Part shown: one piece after another, positions 54,800-63,125 of the stretch
Layout of the letters: each line of letters starts with the position of its first letter
Position numbering within the stretch: position 1 is the stretch's first letter
Assembly: GCF_021513275.1 (NCBI RefSeq)
Contig: NZ_CP090978.1
Location: 5,499,247 to 5,563,246, forward strand
Direction of reading: 5' to 3'
DNA: 64,000 bases
DNA from: Paenibacillus hexagrammi
GTDB taxonomy: Bacteria > Bacillota > Bacilli > Paenibacillales > NBRC-103111
Translations under genes and position numbers: made by a program
The notes under the pieces: generated by a model
Seen by the model: only the letters and a program-made list of their open reading frames with translations
Databases searched by the model: none
Told to the model about the DNA's origin: nothing

Positions 54800-57027
54800 T
54801 TAGTATTGAAGCTGCTTGACAAGACGCTTGGCCGTGCCGTTTGGCGTCTGAATCGTTTCGTACACGTTGACATGGTAGCTGGTCGAGCCCTGCTCTTCTT
54901 TCAAGCTGGAGAATACAATCTTTTGCTTGCCGCTGATGAGTTTATTCTCGCCTGTGAAGGTCATAGCGGAAGTACCCACTACACGATCGAACGCGTCGAC
55001 CAGATCAAATTCCATACCGGAGAAATTCGAATCGACGATAACCGGATCCGGATGCTGCAAATCCAACTCAAGGTCGAGCTGATACGTGTATGATCCGTTA
55101 TTGTAAGTCCAGCTGAGATTATAGTCGTTGAATTTGACTTGGAACGGATAGAACGAAATGGTGTCGCTGTCCGATTCTTTTTGCATGCTGACTTGATAAT
55201 CACCAAGCGTTACGCTGCCTTGGGATACCGACTTGTCATCAAATACCCGCAGAGCGAAGCTATCGTCCTCTTCTGATTGCGGCAGCAGGTAGGAATAGCT
55301 GACCACATAGGAGGTTCCAGGTGTAACCTGCGTCGCTGCCGAGCTCTGTCTGACTCCGGTAAAGGAATTCCCCTTGCTGTCGACCAATTCGTTCGCAAGC
55401 TCAGGCATGGCTACGGGACTTGAGCCTTTGTTCGTAATTTTATATTTACCAATCGCCGTCTTGTAGCCGAGATCATCATTCTCGTGTACATGGAATTCCA
55501 CTAGAGAGATGTCCAGGTTCTTATCAATGACGCTGTTATCTGCAAATGTCAGATTATCGCCCAGCGTATAGGCATTCGCAGCTGTAAATCCGCTTGCCGC
55601 AACAGTCGCCCCGCTTAACTTGAAGATCGCAACCGGCATCTGGTTGCTCGAGCTGTTGCTTGACGAGGAGGAAGCCGTCGATGACGTTGACGATCCCGTT
55701 CCCGAAGTGGAGGAGGTCGAAGTCCCCGTCGTAGAAGACGCTGCCGTCGTGCTGCTTGCGCTCGAGCTTGAAGCATTGCTGGTTGTCGACGAAGACGTTG
55801 TTGTGCTTTTCGTGGAAGTCTTCTCCCAGAGCACGAGCTGAGCCGTATTCGGGTCAACCCCGCTTGGCAGAACCGCATTGAAATAATAGGAGACCGATTT
55901 CGCTGGATCCAGGTACGTATCTCTTGCCGAATTATCGCTGGAGGATACGGATGCTCCTGCGTCTCCGAACTCATAGGAAGCCAGGAAGGTCGGAATCTCA
56001 GCAACGGCATCGCCTTCATTCGTTAGCGTAACGACGGTTTGAATATGAATGCCGTCCGCTTGCGTCGTATACGTCGATTTCTCCGCTTTGACCGTCAGGT
56101 TCTCTCCGTCATGCTGCCCTGCGTAGCCTGTCTTGTCACCCAGCGCAACCGTCGTGAAGGAGCCTCCCATATTCATCGTGCCCAGAGTAACCTCTTCCGT
56201 TTGGTTCATGTAATAGAACTCCAGATTCAGTCCTGAATCCGCTAGCTGCTTGGATACCTCTGACTTCACCGTGATGAAGCCTGTTTGCTTCGGAAGCAGC
56301 GTTTGGTCGGAGCCGTCTGCAATGGAAGCTGTGTATTCCAAGCCGCTTGCATCTACAAGCCGAACCTGGAGTCCCGATGGCAGCTTCAAGCTGGAGGAAC
56401 CTAAGTTCTGAACGGACAGCTGTGTAAAGGTGTACCATTTGCCATCCTCAGACGCTTTGACGCTTTGCCCCAAACGGAAGGAGACGGAAGCATCGTCAGC
56501 AAGCGTGCTGTCCAGCGTATGCAGGTTCAGAATTTCTTCCGGCGCAGAGCCCTCATTCGCCTGGGCCACAGCTGCTACGGACAGCTTGCCGAGGTGATTC
56601 ATGAAATCGGACTGGCTGCTGTCCCAGCGGAACACTTCAACCTGCAGCTGGTCGGCGCTCTCCCCGGTTGGAAGGCTGGAGTAGAAACGGAAGGTCTGAT
56701 CCTGTCCAGGCTCCACACTCGCGCTCTTCTTCTCGCTAAGCTTGGAAGTGAAGCTGCGTCCCGACGTATCCGTTACCCGAACGCCGTAGTTATTGAAATC
56801 AATCACCGAGCTGTCTCCATTATGGAGATTGACGGCAAATTGCAAGGAAGACGACGATAGCGATGCTTGCTCCAGCGTAAAGTAGGAGGAGCCGGATATG
56901 AAGACACCTTCCGGGCCGCGTGGGCCGCCGGCGATGGAGCCGCCCAGGACATCACAGTCATGCTTCCGGTTAGCAGCAGAGCCAAGCTTGTATGTTTTAT
57001 GGAAAGGGATGAAAGTTTACGAATCAT
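54800..57027 (-). CDS. Secreted multi-repeat beta-sandwich protein with Ser/Thr linker (frameshifted)
   Basis: About 742 residues from the ATG at 57027, after TAGGAGGTTT. The signal peptide (to about 37, AAHA) and the mature part lie in different frames; one G restored near 56908-56918 joins them. The mature part has five related units of about 100 residues with a common pattern: L.N.g....P......D..G........l.pG......Y...LP. A Ser/Thr-rich linker of about 58 residues lies between units 3 and 4. I name no family; units resemble DUF4352-type Ig folds. It follows macB by 85 bases and may be a substrate or partner of that ABC system. Confidence 0.75.
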
Positions 57028-57112
57028 AGTGAGAAACCTCCTAGTTTTTTCGTCAGATTTGGAACCAGTGATGTTCGAGCTTTAGATGTAGGCTGACGAG
57101 CTTAACCAAACG

Positions 57113-58291
57113 TTAGTCGAAGCGCAGCGCATCAATTGGCTTCAGCTTAGAAGCTTTGTTCGCCGGATATAGACCGAAGATGACGCCGACCAAAGCGGAG
57201 AACAGGAACGCATACAAGCCAACGCTGATCGACAGGCTCGTTTCCTGACTTGGATTGATATACGGCCACGCTAAGGCAAGACCGACACCTGCCAACAGCC
57301 CTATTAATCCGCCCATGCCGCTGATTAACGTCGCCTCGACCAGGAACTGCAGCAAGATATTGCGCCGCTTGGCACCAATCGACTTGCGGATACCGATTTC
57401 CCTCGTCCGCTCACTCACAGTTACGAGCATGATATTCATAATCCCGATACCGCCGACCACCAGAGAGATCGCTGCTACCGCAACCAATTGATTGGTTAGC
57501 GAGCTGGAAGCCGACTGTCTGGTACTGATTAATTCAGAAGAGTTGAAAATGTTCCACCCTGAGGTGCTCTTGAACTTGTTGGTTAAATATGCTTCCAGCA
57601 CCGTCTGTACGCGGGACACCTGTTCCCCCGAAGCCGCTTCTACATAAGCCGAGCGAATGGAACCAAGCTTGAAGTCCCGGCTCATCGTCGGCAGAGGGAC
57701 AAGTACGGCGCTGTCGAGCGACGTACCGCTCGTATTGGAGCCTTTGCTCTTCAGCACGCCGATGACGGTATACATATATCCGTTCACGTTTAGCTCTTCA
57801 TCGAGCGGGTCTTCCGTACCGAAAAACTGTTTCGCGACGTCGCTGCCGATAACCGCTACGTGATTGCGGAAATCCAGGTCCGCTTGCGCGAGGAACCGGC
57901 CGCTTGCCATCTCGCCTTTTTGCAGCTCCAGATAGCGGTCATTGGTACCAGTGACATTGTACGTTTCCTCGTCACGATCATATTTTACATTGGCGCTGTT
58001 CTTCGACATGGTTGGGGCTATGGATTGGATCCCCGCCGTACCTTCGAGCTGCATGAATTCGTCGTAATTCAGCTGTGTGGCGCGCCCGTTCCCCATCAAA
58101 TTCACAGTAAGGAGGTTCGTACCGAGCCCTTCGTACTGCTTTTCAATCGCTTTGGAGGTGCCTTGACCGATCGCGACCAGCGTAATCACCGAGCTGACGC
58201 CGATGATCACGCCCAGCATAGTCAGCACCGTGCGAAGCGGATTGGCGCGGATCGTTGCCAGCGCCATCTGGATTAACTCCCAAGCTCTCAT
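57113..58291 (-). CDS. macB: MacB-type ABC transporter permease
   Basis: 392 residues. An N-terminal helix (NPLRTVLTMLGVIIGVSSVI) precedes a large MacB_PCD extracytoplasmic domain (about 45-245). Three C-terminal FtsX helices include LVVGGIGIMNIMLVTVSERT and REIGIRKSIGAKRRNIL. Only the permease is encoded here; the ATPase is a separate gene overlapping by four bases (ATGA). Family members couple ATP hydrolysis to export or extracytoplasmic work. Confidence 0.9.
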   Translation of the reverse strand: MRAWELIQMALATIRANPLRTVLTMLGVIIGVSSVITLVAIGQGTSKAIEKQYEGLGTNLLTVNLMGNGRATQLNYDEFMQLEGTAGIQSIAPTMSKNSANVKYDRDEETYNVTGTNDRYLELQKGEMASGRFLAQADLDFRNHVAVIGSDVAKQFFGTEDPLDEELNVNGYMYTVIGVLKSKGSNTSGTSLDSAVLVPLPTMSRDFKLGSIRSAYVEAASGEQVSRVQTVLEAYLTNKFKSTSGWNIFNSSELISTRQSASSSLTNQLVAVAAISLVVGGIGIMNIMLVTVSERTREIGIRKSIGAKRRNILLQFLVEATLISGMGGLIGLLAGVGLALAWPYINPSQETSLSISVGLYAFLFSALVGVIFGLYPANKASKLKPIDALRFD

Positions 58292-59010
58292 ACCAACGCC
58301 TCCTGTTTGCTTACCTGAGCGGGAAGCGGCTGATTCCGCACATCCTTGATGATCTCTCCGTCCCTGAGGGTTACGACTCTCCGCGCATTATCGGCAATGT
58401 GATTATCGTGGGTAATCAGGACAATCGTATTGCCCTGTTCATTCAACTGTTGAATCAGCTCCAGCACCTCGATGCCTGTCTTGGAATCGAGAGCTCCTGT
58501 TGGTTCATCCGCCAGGATGAGCGACGGCGAGATGGCTAGCGCTCTGGAGATAGCAACCCGCTGCTGTTGGCCGCCCGAAAGCTCACTCGGCTTATGGTGA
58601 CCGCGCTGGCCCATGCCCAGCTTCTCAAGCATCAGCTGCGCCCGCTCGCGGCGCTGTTTAGCCGGAATGCCAGCATAAATCATAGGAAGCTCTACATTTT
58701 CGATAGCGGTAAGTCTGGGAAGCAAATTAAACTGCTGAAAAATGAAGCCGATCTTACGGTTCCTCAGCTCCGCCAGCCCATTGTCGGACATGTTCTCGGT
58801 AGCAACGCCATCTAGCATGTACGTGCCCGAGGTCGGGGAATCTAGCAAACCGATCGTATTCATAAGCGTAGATTTACCGGAGCCGCTGGGACCGATAATC
58901 GCTACAAAGTCGCCCTCCACGATGCTTAGCGAAATTCCCTTTAGAATTTGCAGCGTTTCTTCACCGCGCGTATAACTCTTCGTGATCTGATTCAGTTCGA
59001 TCATATTCAT
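58288..59010 (-). CDS. ABC transporter ATP-binding protein, MacB/LolD type
   Basis: 240 residues after GGAGCC. It has the Walker [11 protein letters not shown]-loop FIFQQFNLL, signature [15 protein letters not shown], Walker [13 protein letters not shown] and the switch His in VLITHD. The sequence is complete and matches the MacB/LolD exporter class. It sits 27 bases after the MacA-like gene and overlaps the permease gene. Confidence 0.93.
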   Translation of the reverse strand: MNMIELNQITKSYTRGEETLQILKGISLSIVEGDFVAIIGPSGSGKSTLMNTIGLLDSPTSGTYMLDGVATENMSDNGLAELRNRKIGFIFQQFNLLPRLTAIENVELPMIYAGIPAKQRRERAQLMLEKLGMGQRGHHKPSELSGGQQQRVAISRALAISPSLILADEPTGALDSKTGIEVLELIQQLNEQGNTIVLITHDNHIADNARRVVTLRDGEIIKDVRNQPLPAQVSKQEALV

Positions 59011-59037
59011 GTTAGGTGGCTCCTTCCCTGTAACTGA

Positions 59038-60699
59038 TTATTCACGTCCGCTGCGCCCGCTGCTTCCACCGCCGAAGTTGCCGCCGCCTTGGAAACCTCC
59101 GCCCGGCATACCGCCTCCAGGGAAGCCGCCCATCATTTGCTGCTGATTGGTAGTCGTCGTCTTTCTCGTCGGCATGACGACCTCGTCGCCTTCGTTAAGT
59201 CCCTTCACGACCTCCACTTGCGTTTTGCTGCGAATGCCGATCGTAATTTCTTTTTCCTCTGTCGTGCCATCGGCCTTCTTCACCGTTACCGTACTCTTGC
59301 CTTTGGTCGTGGTCACAGCTTGCAAAGGTACTACCAAAATATCCTTCTTGTCTTGGATGTAAATCTCCGCTGTTGCCGTCATGGCATACTTCAAATCGTT
59401 GGCGTCTGTATTTTGAATGGAAATCACAGCGTCATAAGTGGTAACTCCATTCGTAGTCGTACCTACATTAGAAATCTGCGTGACTTCACCTTCAAACGTT
59501 TTGCCGGAGATCGCATCGACTTTAACGACTGCCTTCTGTCCAACCTTCACGCTAGTAAAGTCAAGCTCATCGACCGCAACCGCAAGCTGCATGGTACTCA
59601 GACTCGCTACAGCCCCTAGTGTCGTGTTTGCCTCGACTTGCGCGCCAACCGGATAGCTATTCAGCACATTCGTTTTGCTGTTGGCAAAGTCTGCGGAGAA
59701 GATGCCGTCAAAAGGTGCCGTAATCGTCAGCTGATCCACCTTTTGCTGAGCATCGTCCACTTTAATTTTCTGGCTTTCAATGGAAGCCTCTTTACTGATG
59801 ATTTCGTCCTGAAGATCGTCATTGAACAAGGAGGCAATCAGATCGCCCTGCTTCACCGTGTCCCCGTCTTTGAACTTCATCGTTTTGATCGTACCGCTCG
59901 CATCTGCAAATACTGCCGAAGTACGAATATATTCAAGCGCCGCTTGATCGGTGGACTCCGTCTTGTCATCACCGCTGCCGATGCTGCCTTTTACTTTCAT
60001 CCCCTCCGAGAGGGTGCCGTCATTCTTCACATGGACTTCCACATTCACGATTTTATTACCGTTTGCGTCAGCCGTAACTTCCCGTCCGATCGAGTCTACC
60101 GTCCCGACTTTCGATAGCAAGTAGCCGTCTACGGACAGCTCCACCGAATCGCCCTTTTTCAGCTGTACGGCTTCCTGCAGTGTAAAAGGAAGCTTGACCT
60201 TGTACTCCGATGTGTCGGACACCGTCCCGATTTTCGTTGTCTTGCTCACTTGACTGCCCGCGTCCAGATTCGAGCTGAGCGTCAATTTCCCGCTGATCGG
60301 CGCGGATACCGTCATGTGATTTTGCTCGGACTCTAGTTCAGCCAGGTCCTTTTGCATCTGATCCAAACTAACCTGCGCTTCTTTCAGATTGGTTTCCGTC
60401 GAAGGCACCGATAGCTCGACGAGCACGTCACCCTTTTTCACGGCCTGATTCTTGGTCAAATTCATCGTTTTAATCATTCCGTCTACAGGAATTACGATAT
60501 TTTGCATATTTTGAGCTTGCAGCTGGGAAGTCCCCGATATCGTCGAGCTGATGGAGCCTTTCGTCACCTTCATAGCTGTCTGTTGCGTTGTTGTAGCAGC
60601 AGGCTTGGCACTTGTATGTACATAGTAATAAGTGCCGGATCCACACAATAGCGCCGCTAATACTACAATGATCCATCTTTTTTTATTGCGAACCTTCAT
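59038..60699 (-). CDS. macA: MacA-like membrane fusion (HlyD-family) protein
   Basis: 553 residues after AGAGGGGAATTACGG. One N-terminal transmembrane helix (about 8-27) is followed by two lipoyl-like modules in tandem (VDGMIKTMNLTKNQAVKKGD and ASGTIKTMKFKDGDTVKQGD), a coiled coil, a beta-barrel and an MPD domain (DILVVPLQAVTT). A Gly-rich tail (GGFPGGGMPGGGF) ends the protein. The duplicated lipoyl module is longer than a standard MacA. In a monoderm it links the ABC pair to the cell wall zone. Confidence 0.87.
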   Translation of the reverse strand: MKVRNKKRWIIVVLAALLCGSGTYYYVHTSAKPAATTTQQTAMKVTKGSISSTISGTSQLQAQNMQNIVIPVDGMIKTMNLTKNQAVKKGDVLVELSVPSTETNLKEAQVSLDQMQKDLAELESEQNHMTVSAPISGKLTLSSNLDAGSQVSKTTKIGTVSDTSEYKVKLPFTLQEAVQLKKGDSVELSVDGYLLSKVGTVDSIGREVTADANGNKIVNVEVHVKNDGTLSEGMKVKGSIGSGDDKTESTDQAALEYIRTSAVFADASGTIKTMKFKDGDTVKQGDLIASLFNDDLQDEIISKEASIESQKIKVDDAQQKVDQLTITAPFDGIFSADFANSKTNVLNSYPVGAQVEANTTLGAVASLSTMQLAVAVDELDFTSVKVGQKAVVKVDAISGKTFEGEVTQISNVGTTTNGVTTYDAVISIQNTDANDLKYAMTATAEIYIQDKKDILVVPLQAVTTTKGKSTVTVKKADGTTEEKEITIGIRSKTQVEVVKGLNEGDEVVMPTRKTTTTNQQQMMGGFPGGGMPGGGFQGGGNFGGGSSGRSGRE

Positions 60700-60746
60700 C
60701 CGTAATTCCCCTCTCCCTATCTCTCGTGGAAAATGAATGTTTCCCT

Positions 60747-60849
60747 GTCATATCGCTTCACAAGTTCAAGTGTAGAGCTTGTAACTGAATCGCGTCTGAG
60801 TGTAGGCTGAAAGTAAGTTGAACGGAAGCTGAAGATTTGCTGAATGCCC
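60747..60849 (-). promoter_or_regulatory. Six-copy 11-bp direct repeat array and promoter before the macA-like gene
   Basis: Six units in exact 11-bp phase fill 60784-60849. They start ACTGAA, TCTGAG, GCTGAA, GTTGAA, GCTGAA and GCTGAA (60784, 60795, 60806, 60817, 60828, 60839). On the transcribed strand they read TTCAGC-N5. A weak -10 TATGAC (60752-60747) with a poor -35 lies just downstream, as expected for an activator-dependent promoter. The unit matches the array before the BIG2 gene. Confidence 0.75.
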
Positions 60850-60965
60850 GTTTCCTTTGGGAGGCGAGGCATCCTTGCCGAAAAACGATTTAAAAGATTC
60901 GCTTCTCATGCTCGATGTAGAGTATAGTAAAATTAGTTGAAAATATATGCTAGGGGGATATAGCC

Positions 60966-61370
60966 ATGTCACAGGATATTTGGATCAACCTGCCGGTCAA
61001 AGATGTCGAGAAATCTACTGCCTTTTTCAATGAGATTGGATTCCTTGCAGAGAGCTATGGTAACGAGAGAGCTAAGCTTGCCATAGGCCAAACGACGATT
61101 CTGCTGTTCCCAGATGCGGCTTTTGAGAAATTTACAGGTTCAAAAATCGCGGATACTTCCCATAGCGCTGAGGTCATATTTTCTATCGGGGCTGGAAGCA
61201 GAGAAGAGGTAGACACCTTTATTCAAAAGGTAGAGGCAGCTGGAGGAAGCATCTTTGGCAAGCCGAGCGAAACGGACGGCTGGATGTACGGCGCCGGTTT
61301 TGCCGATCTGGACGGCCATCGCTGGAACCTGCTGTACATGGATGCGAGCAAAATGCCGAAACGCTCATAA
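60966..61370 (+). CDS. VOC-family (glyoxalase/bleomycin resistance-like) protein
   Basis: 134 residues after TAGGGGGA. It has two beta-alpha-beta-beta-beta halves: INLPVKDVEKSTAFFNEIGF with LAIGQTTILLF, then EVDTFIQKVEAAGGSIFGKP with GAGFADLDGHRWNLLYMD. The pattern matches the extradiol-like YyaH/PhnB neighbourhood of the VOC superfamily. Substrate unknown. A TATAGT at 60923-60928 may be its -10. Confidence 0.82.
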   Translation: MSQDIWINLPVKDVEKSTAFFNEIGFLAESYGNERAKLAIGQTTILLFPDAAFEKFTGSKIADTSHSAEVIFSIGAGSREEVDTFIQKVEAAGGSIFGKPSETDGWMYGAGFADLDGHRWNLLYMDASKMPKRS

Positions 61371-61388
61371 TTTGAGTTCATGCAAATG

Positions 61389-61428
61389 ACAAAAGGAGCA
61401 GTGGCCGAGGCGCCAACTGCTCCTTACT
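61389..61428. terminator. Bidirectional terminator after the VOC gene
   Basis: AAGGAGCAGT/ACTGCTCCTT stem with an inner TGGC/GCCA stem (61391-61426), between convergent genes. Confidence 0.8.
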
Positions 61429-61475
61429 AATTAGATCTAAAGTCCCTCATATACATCGAATGTTCCTTAGCTATC

Positions 61476-62381
61476 TTATCTAACATCGGATAGCTTCGCC
61501 GTTCGTTCAATGCCATCGGCAATTACATGGTACAGCTGGTGTGGGAGGTCGTGTCCCATGCCCTTAATCAACATGAGCTCGGAGCCCGGGATAGCAGAAG
61601 CCGTATCCTCGCCACACGCCGGAACGAACAGGGGATCATCTCCCCCATGAATAACAAGTGCTGGGGCTTGTATAGTCGCTAGCCGCGGACGACGGTCACC
61701 GGAGACAGCGATCGCTGCAATTTGCCGTCCGAAAGTGCCTGGATCGTAGGCTCGATGGACTTCCTCCAGAATAAGCTCCCGATAAGTGTCCTCTTCAAAC
61801 GGATAGCCGGTGCCGGCGATACGTTTGGCAAAAGAGAGACTGTGCGCCAGAAATCCTGCTTCATCCTCGAACGGATTCGGCGCCGGTTTTGTCATCATTG
61901 CCATAACATCCGGGGCGGATTGCGGAAGAGCGGGATTACCGGAACTGGACATAATGGAGGTAAGAGATAGCACCCGTTCAGGGTACCTACTAGCTGCAAT
62001 CTGGGCGATCATTCCGCCCATCGACCTGCCAACGAAATGTGCCCGGTCAATAGAAAGGGCATCGAGTAAACCGATAGCGTCGTCGCACATATCATCGAGC
62101 GTATAAGGGATGTCCGGTCGTTGTCCGGACATGAGAGCAGCCGCTAGTGCGTCAAAATCCAGCGCCCGATGATGGCTAAAGTGCGTCGAGCAGCCCGCGT
62201 CGCGATTGTCAAAGCGGATCACGCGAAAGCCCCGCTCAGCTAATATTTGGCAAAACGGAACCGTCCATCGGATCATTTGGGTTCCAAGACCGGCGATTAG
62301 GAGAATCGCCGCGTCGGTTTCGTTACCGAAGCTGTCATAGGCCAAATCGACGCCGTTAACTTTCAGCATGTCCATGGTCAT
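61476..62381 (-). CDS. Alpha/beta hydrolase
   Basis: 301 residues after CGGAGGTG. It has the oxyanion region LLIAGLGTQMIRW, FDNRDAGCSTHF, the nucleophile elbow VGRSMGGMIAQIAA (Ser), the acid in HGGDDPLFVP (Asp) and the His in KGMGHDLPHQL. Close in pattern to aclacinomycin-esterase-like hydrolases. Its ATG overlaps the stop codon of the XRE-type gene by four bases, so the pair is translationally coupled and presumably controlled by that regulator. Confidence 0.85.
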   Translation of the reverse strand: MTMDMLKVNGVDLAYDSFGNETDAAILLIAGLGTQMIRWTVPFCQILAERGFRVIRFDNRDAGCSTHFSHHRALDFDALAAALMSGQRPDIPYTLDDMCDDAIGLLDALSIDRAHFVGRSMGGMIAQIAASRYPERVLSLTSIMSSSGNPALPQSAPDVMAMMTKPAPNPFEDEAGFLAHSLSFAKRIAGTGYPFEEDTYRELILEEVHRAYDPGTFGRQIAAIAVSGDRRPRLATIQAPALVIHGGDDPLFVPACGEDTASAIPGSELMLIKGMGHDLPHQLYHVIADGIERTAKLSDVR

Positions 62382-62881
62382 TGTGCACCTCCGTGTGAAT
62401 CGGTATCAGTATCGGGAATTCGTTTTTCCTTTATCCGTGCTTCCATTTCTTTCAAGAATTGATCGATTCCCCTGTCTATCTCTTCATCATCATAATGAAG
62501 TATAGAAGCCAATCTGCCGATGCGAATTTGCTTCGCTTTTTCCTTTTGAAGCTTTTGGATCCGTTCTAGATAAGACTCCTTATCCTCAACCCCTTCATCT
62601 ATTGTTTTCTTAATAAGCACCATTTGAATATCAATCTTATTCATGGGGTCAAGATTTCTTGTGAAATTATGCTCATCGACTAGATACGATTCATCGATAT
62701 CAAAATAATCACTAAGTGCTTTTAATCTTTCTTGCGGGATCGGTCTGCGTTTTTTAATCCAATCCGAAAATTGTTGAGGAGTAATATGTAACTCCCTGCC
62801 GATCGCTGAATAAGATTGTTCATTGACCAATACGAGATATTCTAATGTGGTTTTCGCATGTAACATCTTTGGAGTATTCAT
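62378..62881 (-). CDS. XRE-type transcriptional regulator
   Basis: 167 residues after AAGGGTGGG. The N-terminal helix-turn-helix is SYSAIGRELHITPQQFSDWI, with KKRRPIPQERLKALSDYFDI continuing the five-helix XRE fold. The C-terminal half (about 75-167) is a charged, probably coiled-coil region (KESYLERIQKLQKEKAKQI) and shows no known sensor domain. Three operator copies over its promoter indicate autoregulation. Confidence 0.85.
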   Translation of the reverse strand: MNTPKMLHAKTTLEYLVLVNEQSYSAIGRELHITPQQFSDWIKKRRPIPQERLKALSDYFDIDESYLVDEHNFTRNLDPMNKIDIQMVLIKKTIDEGVEDKESYLERIQKLQKEKAKQIRIGRLASILHYDDEEIDRGIDQFLKEMEARIKEKRIPDTDTDSHGGAQ

Positions 62882-62892
62882 CGTCCCACCCT

Positions 62893-62963
62893 TTGACGTA
62901 ATTTACGTCAATTATAGCAAAAGACATAAAATACGTCAATTATCCCGACGTATTTTATGTCTT
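62893..62963 (-). promoter_or_regulatory. Promoter with three palindromic operators for the XRE-type gene
   Basis: Minus strand TTGACG (62939-62934), 17 bp, TATAAT (62916-62911). Three 15-bp operators of the form GACRTA-N3-TAYGTC lie at 62895-62909, 62923-62937 and 62947-62961. The first is extended to the perfect 19-bp palindrome at 62893-62911, which abuts the -10. The second overlaps the -35. The second and third together form a perfect 17-bp inverted repeat (62921-62937 with 62947-62963). Confidence 0.85.
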
Positions 62964-63125
62964 CAGTTTGTCCTGCAGATTCATTTCCAAGCAATCTGCA
63001 CGTTCAACGAAACAACCTTTTCTCGTCCCACCACCCGCAGCGACATACAAAGGAATCATTCCGATTGAAATACGAGTCTTCTAAGGTAATAACAATACTG
63101 CCAAAGGTGCTTGGTACTCCAACTT

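Noticed and set aside
54800..57027. Long antisense and alternative-frame ORFs in the surface and BIG2 protein genes (50.5-57 kb)
   Set aside because: They arise from biased Ser/Thr/Val/Asp codon use in repeats, lack ribosome binding sites and are covered by well-supported genes on the minus strand.
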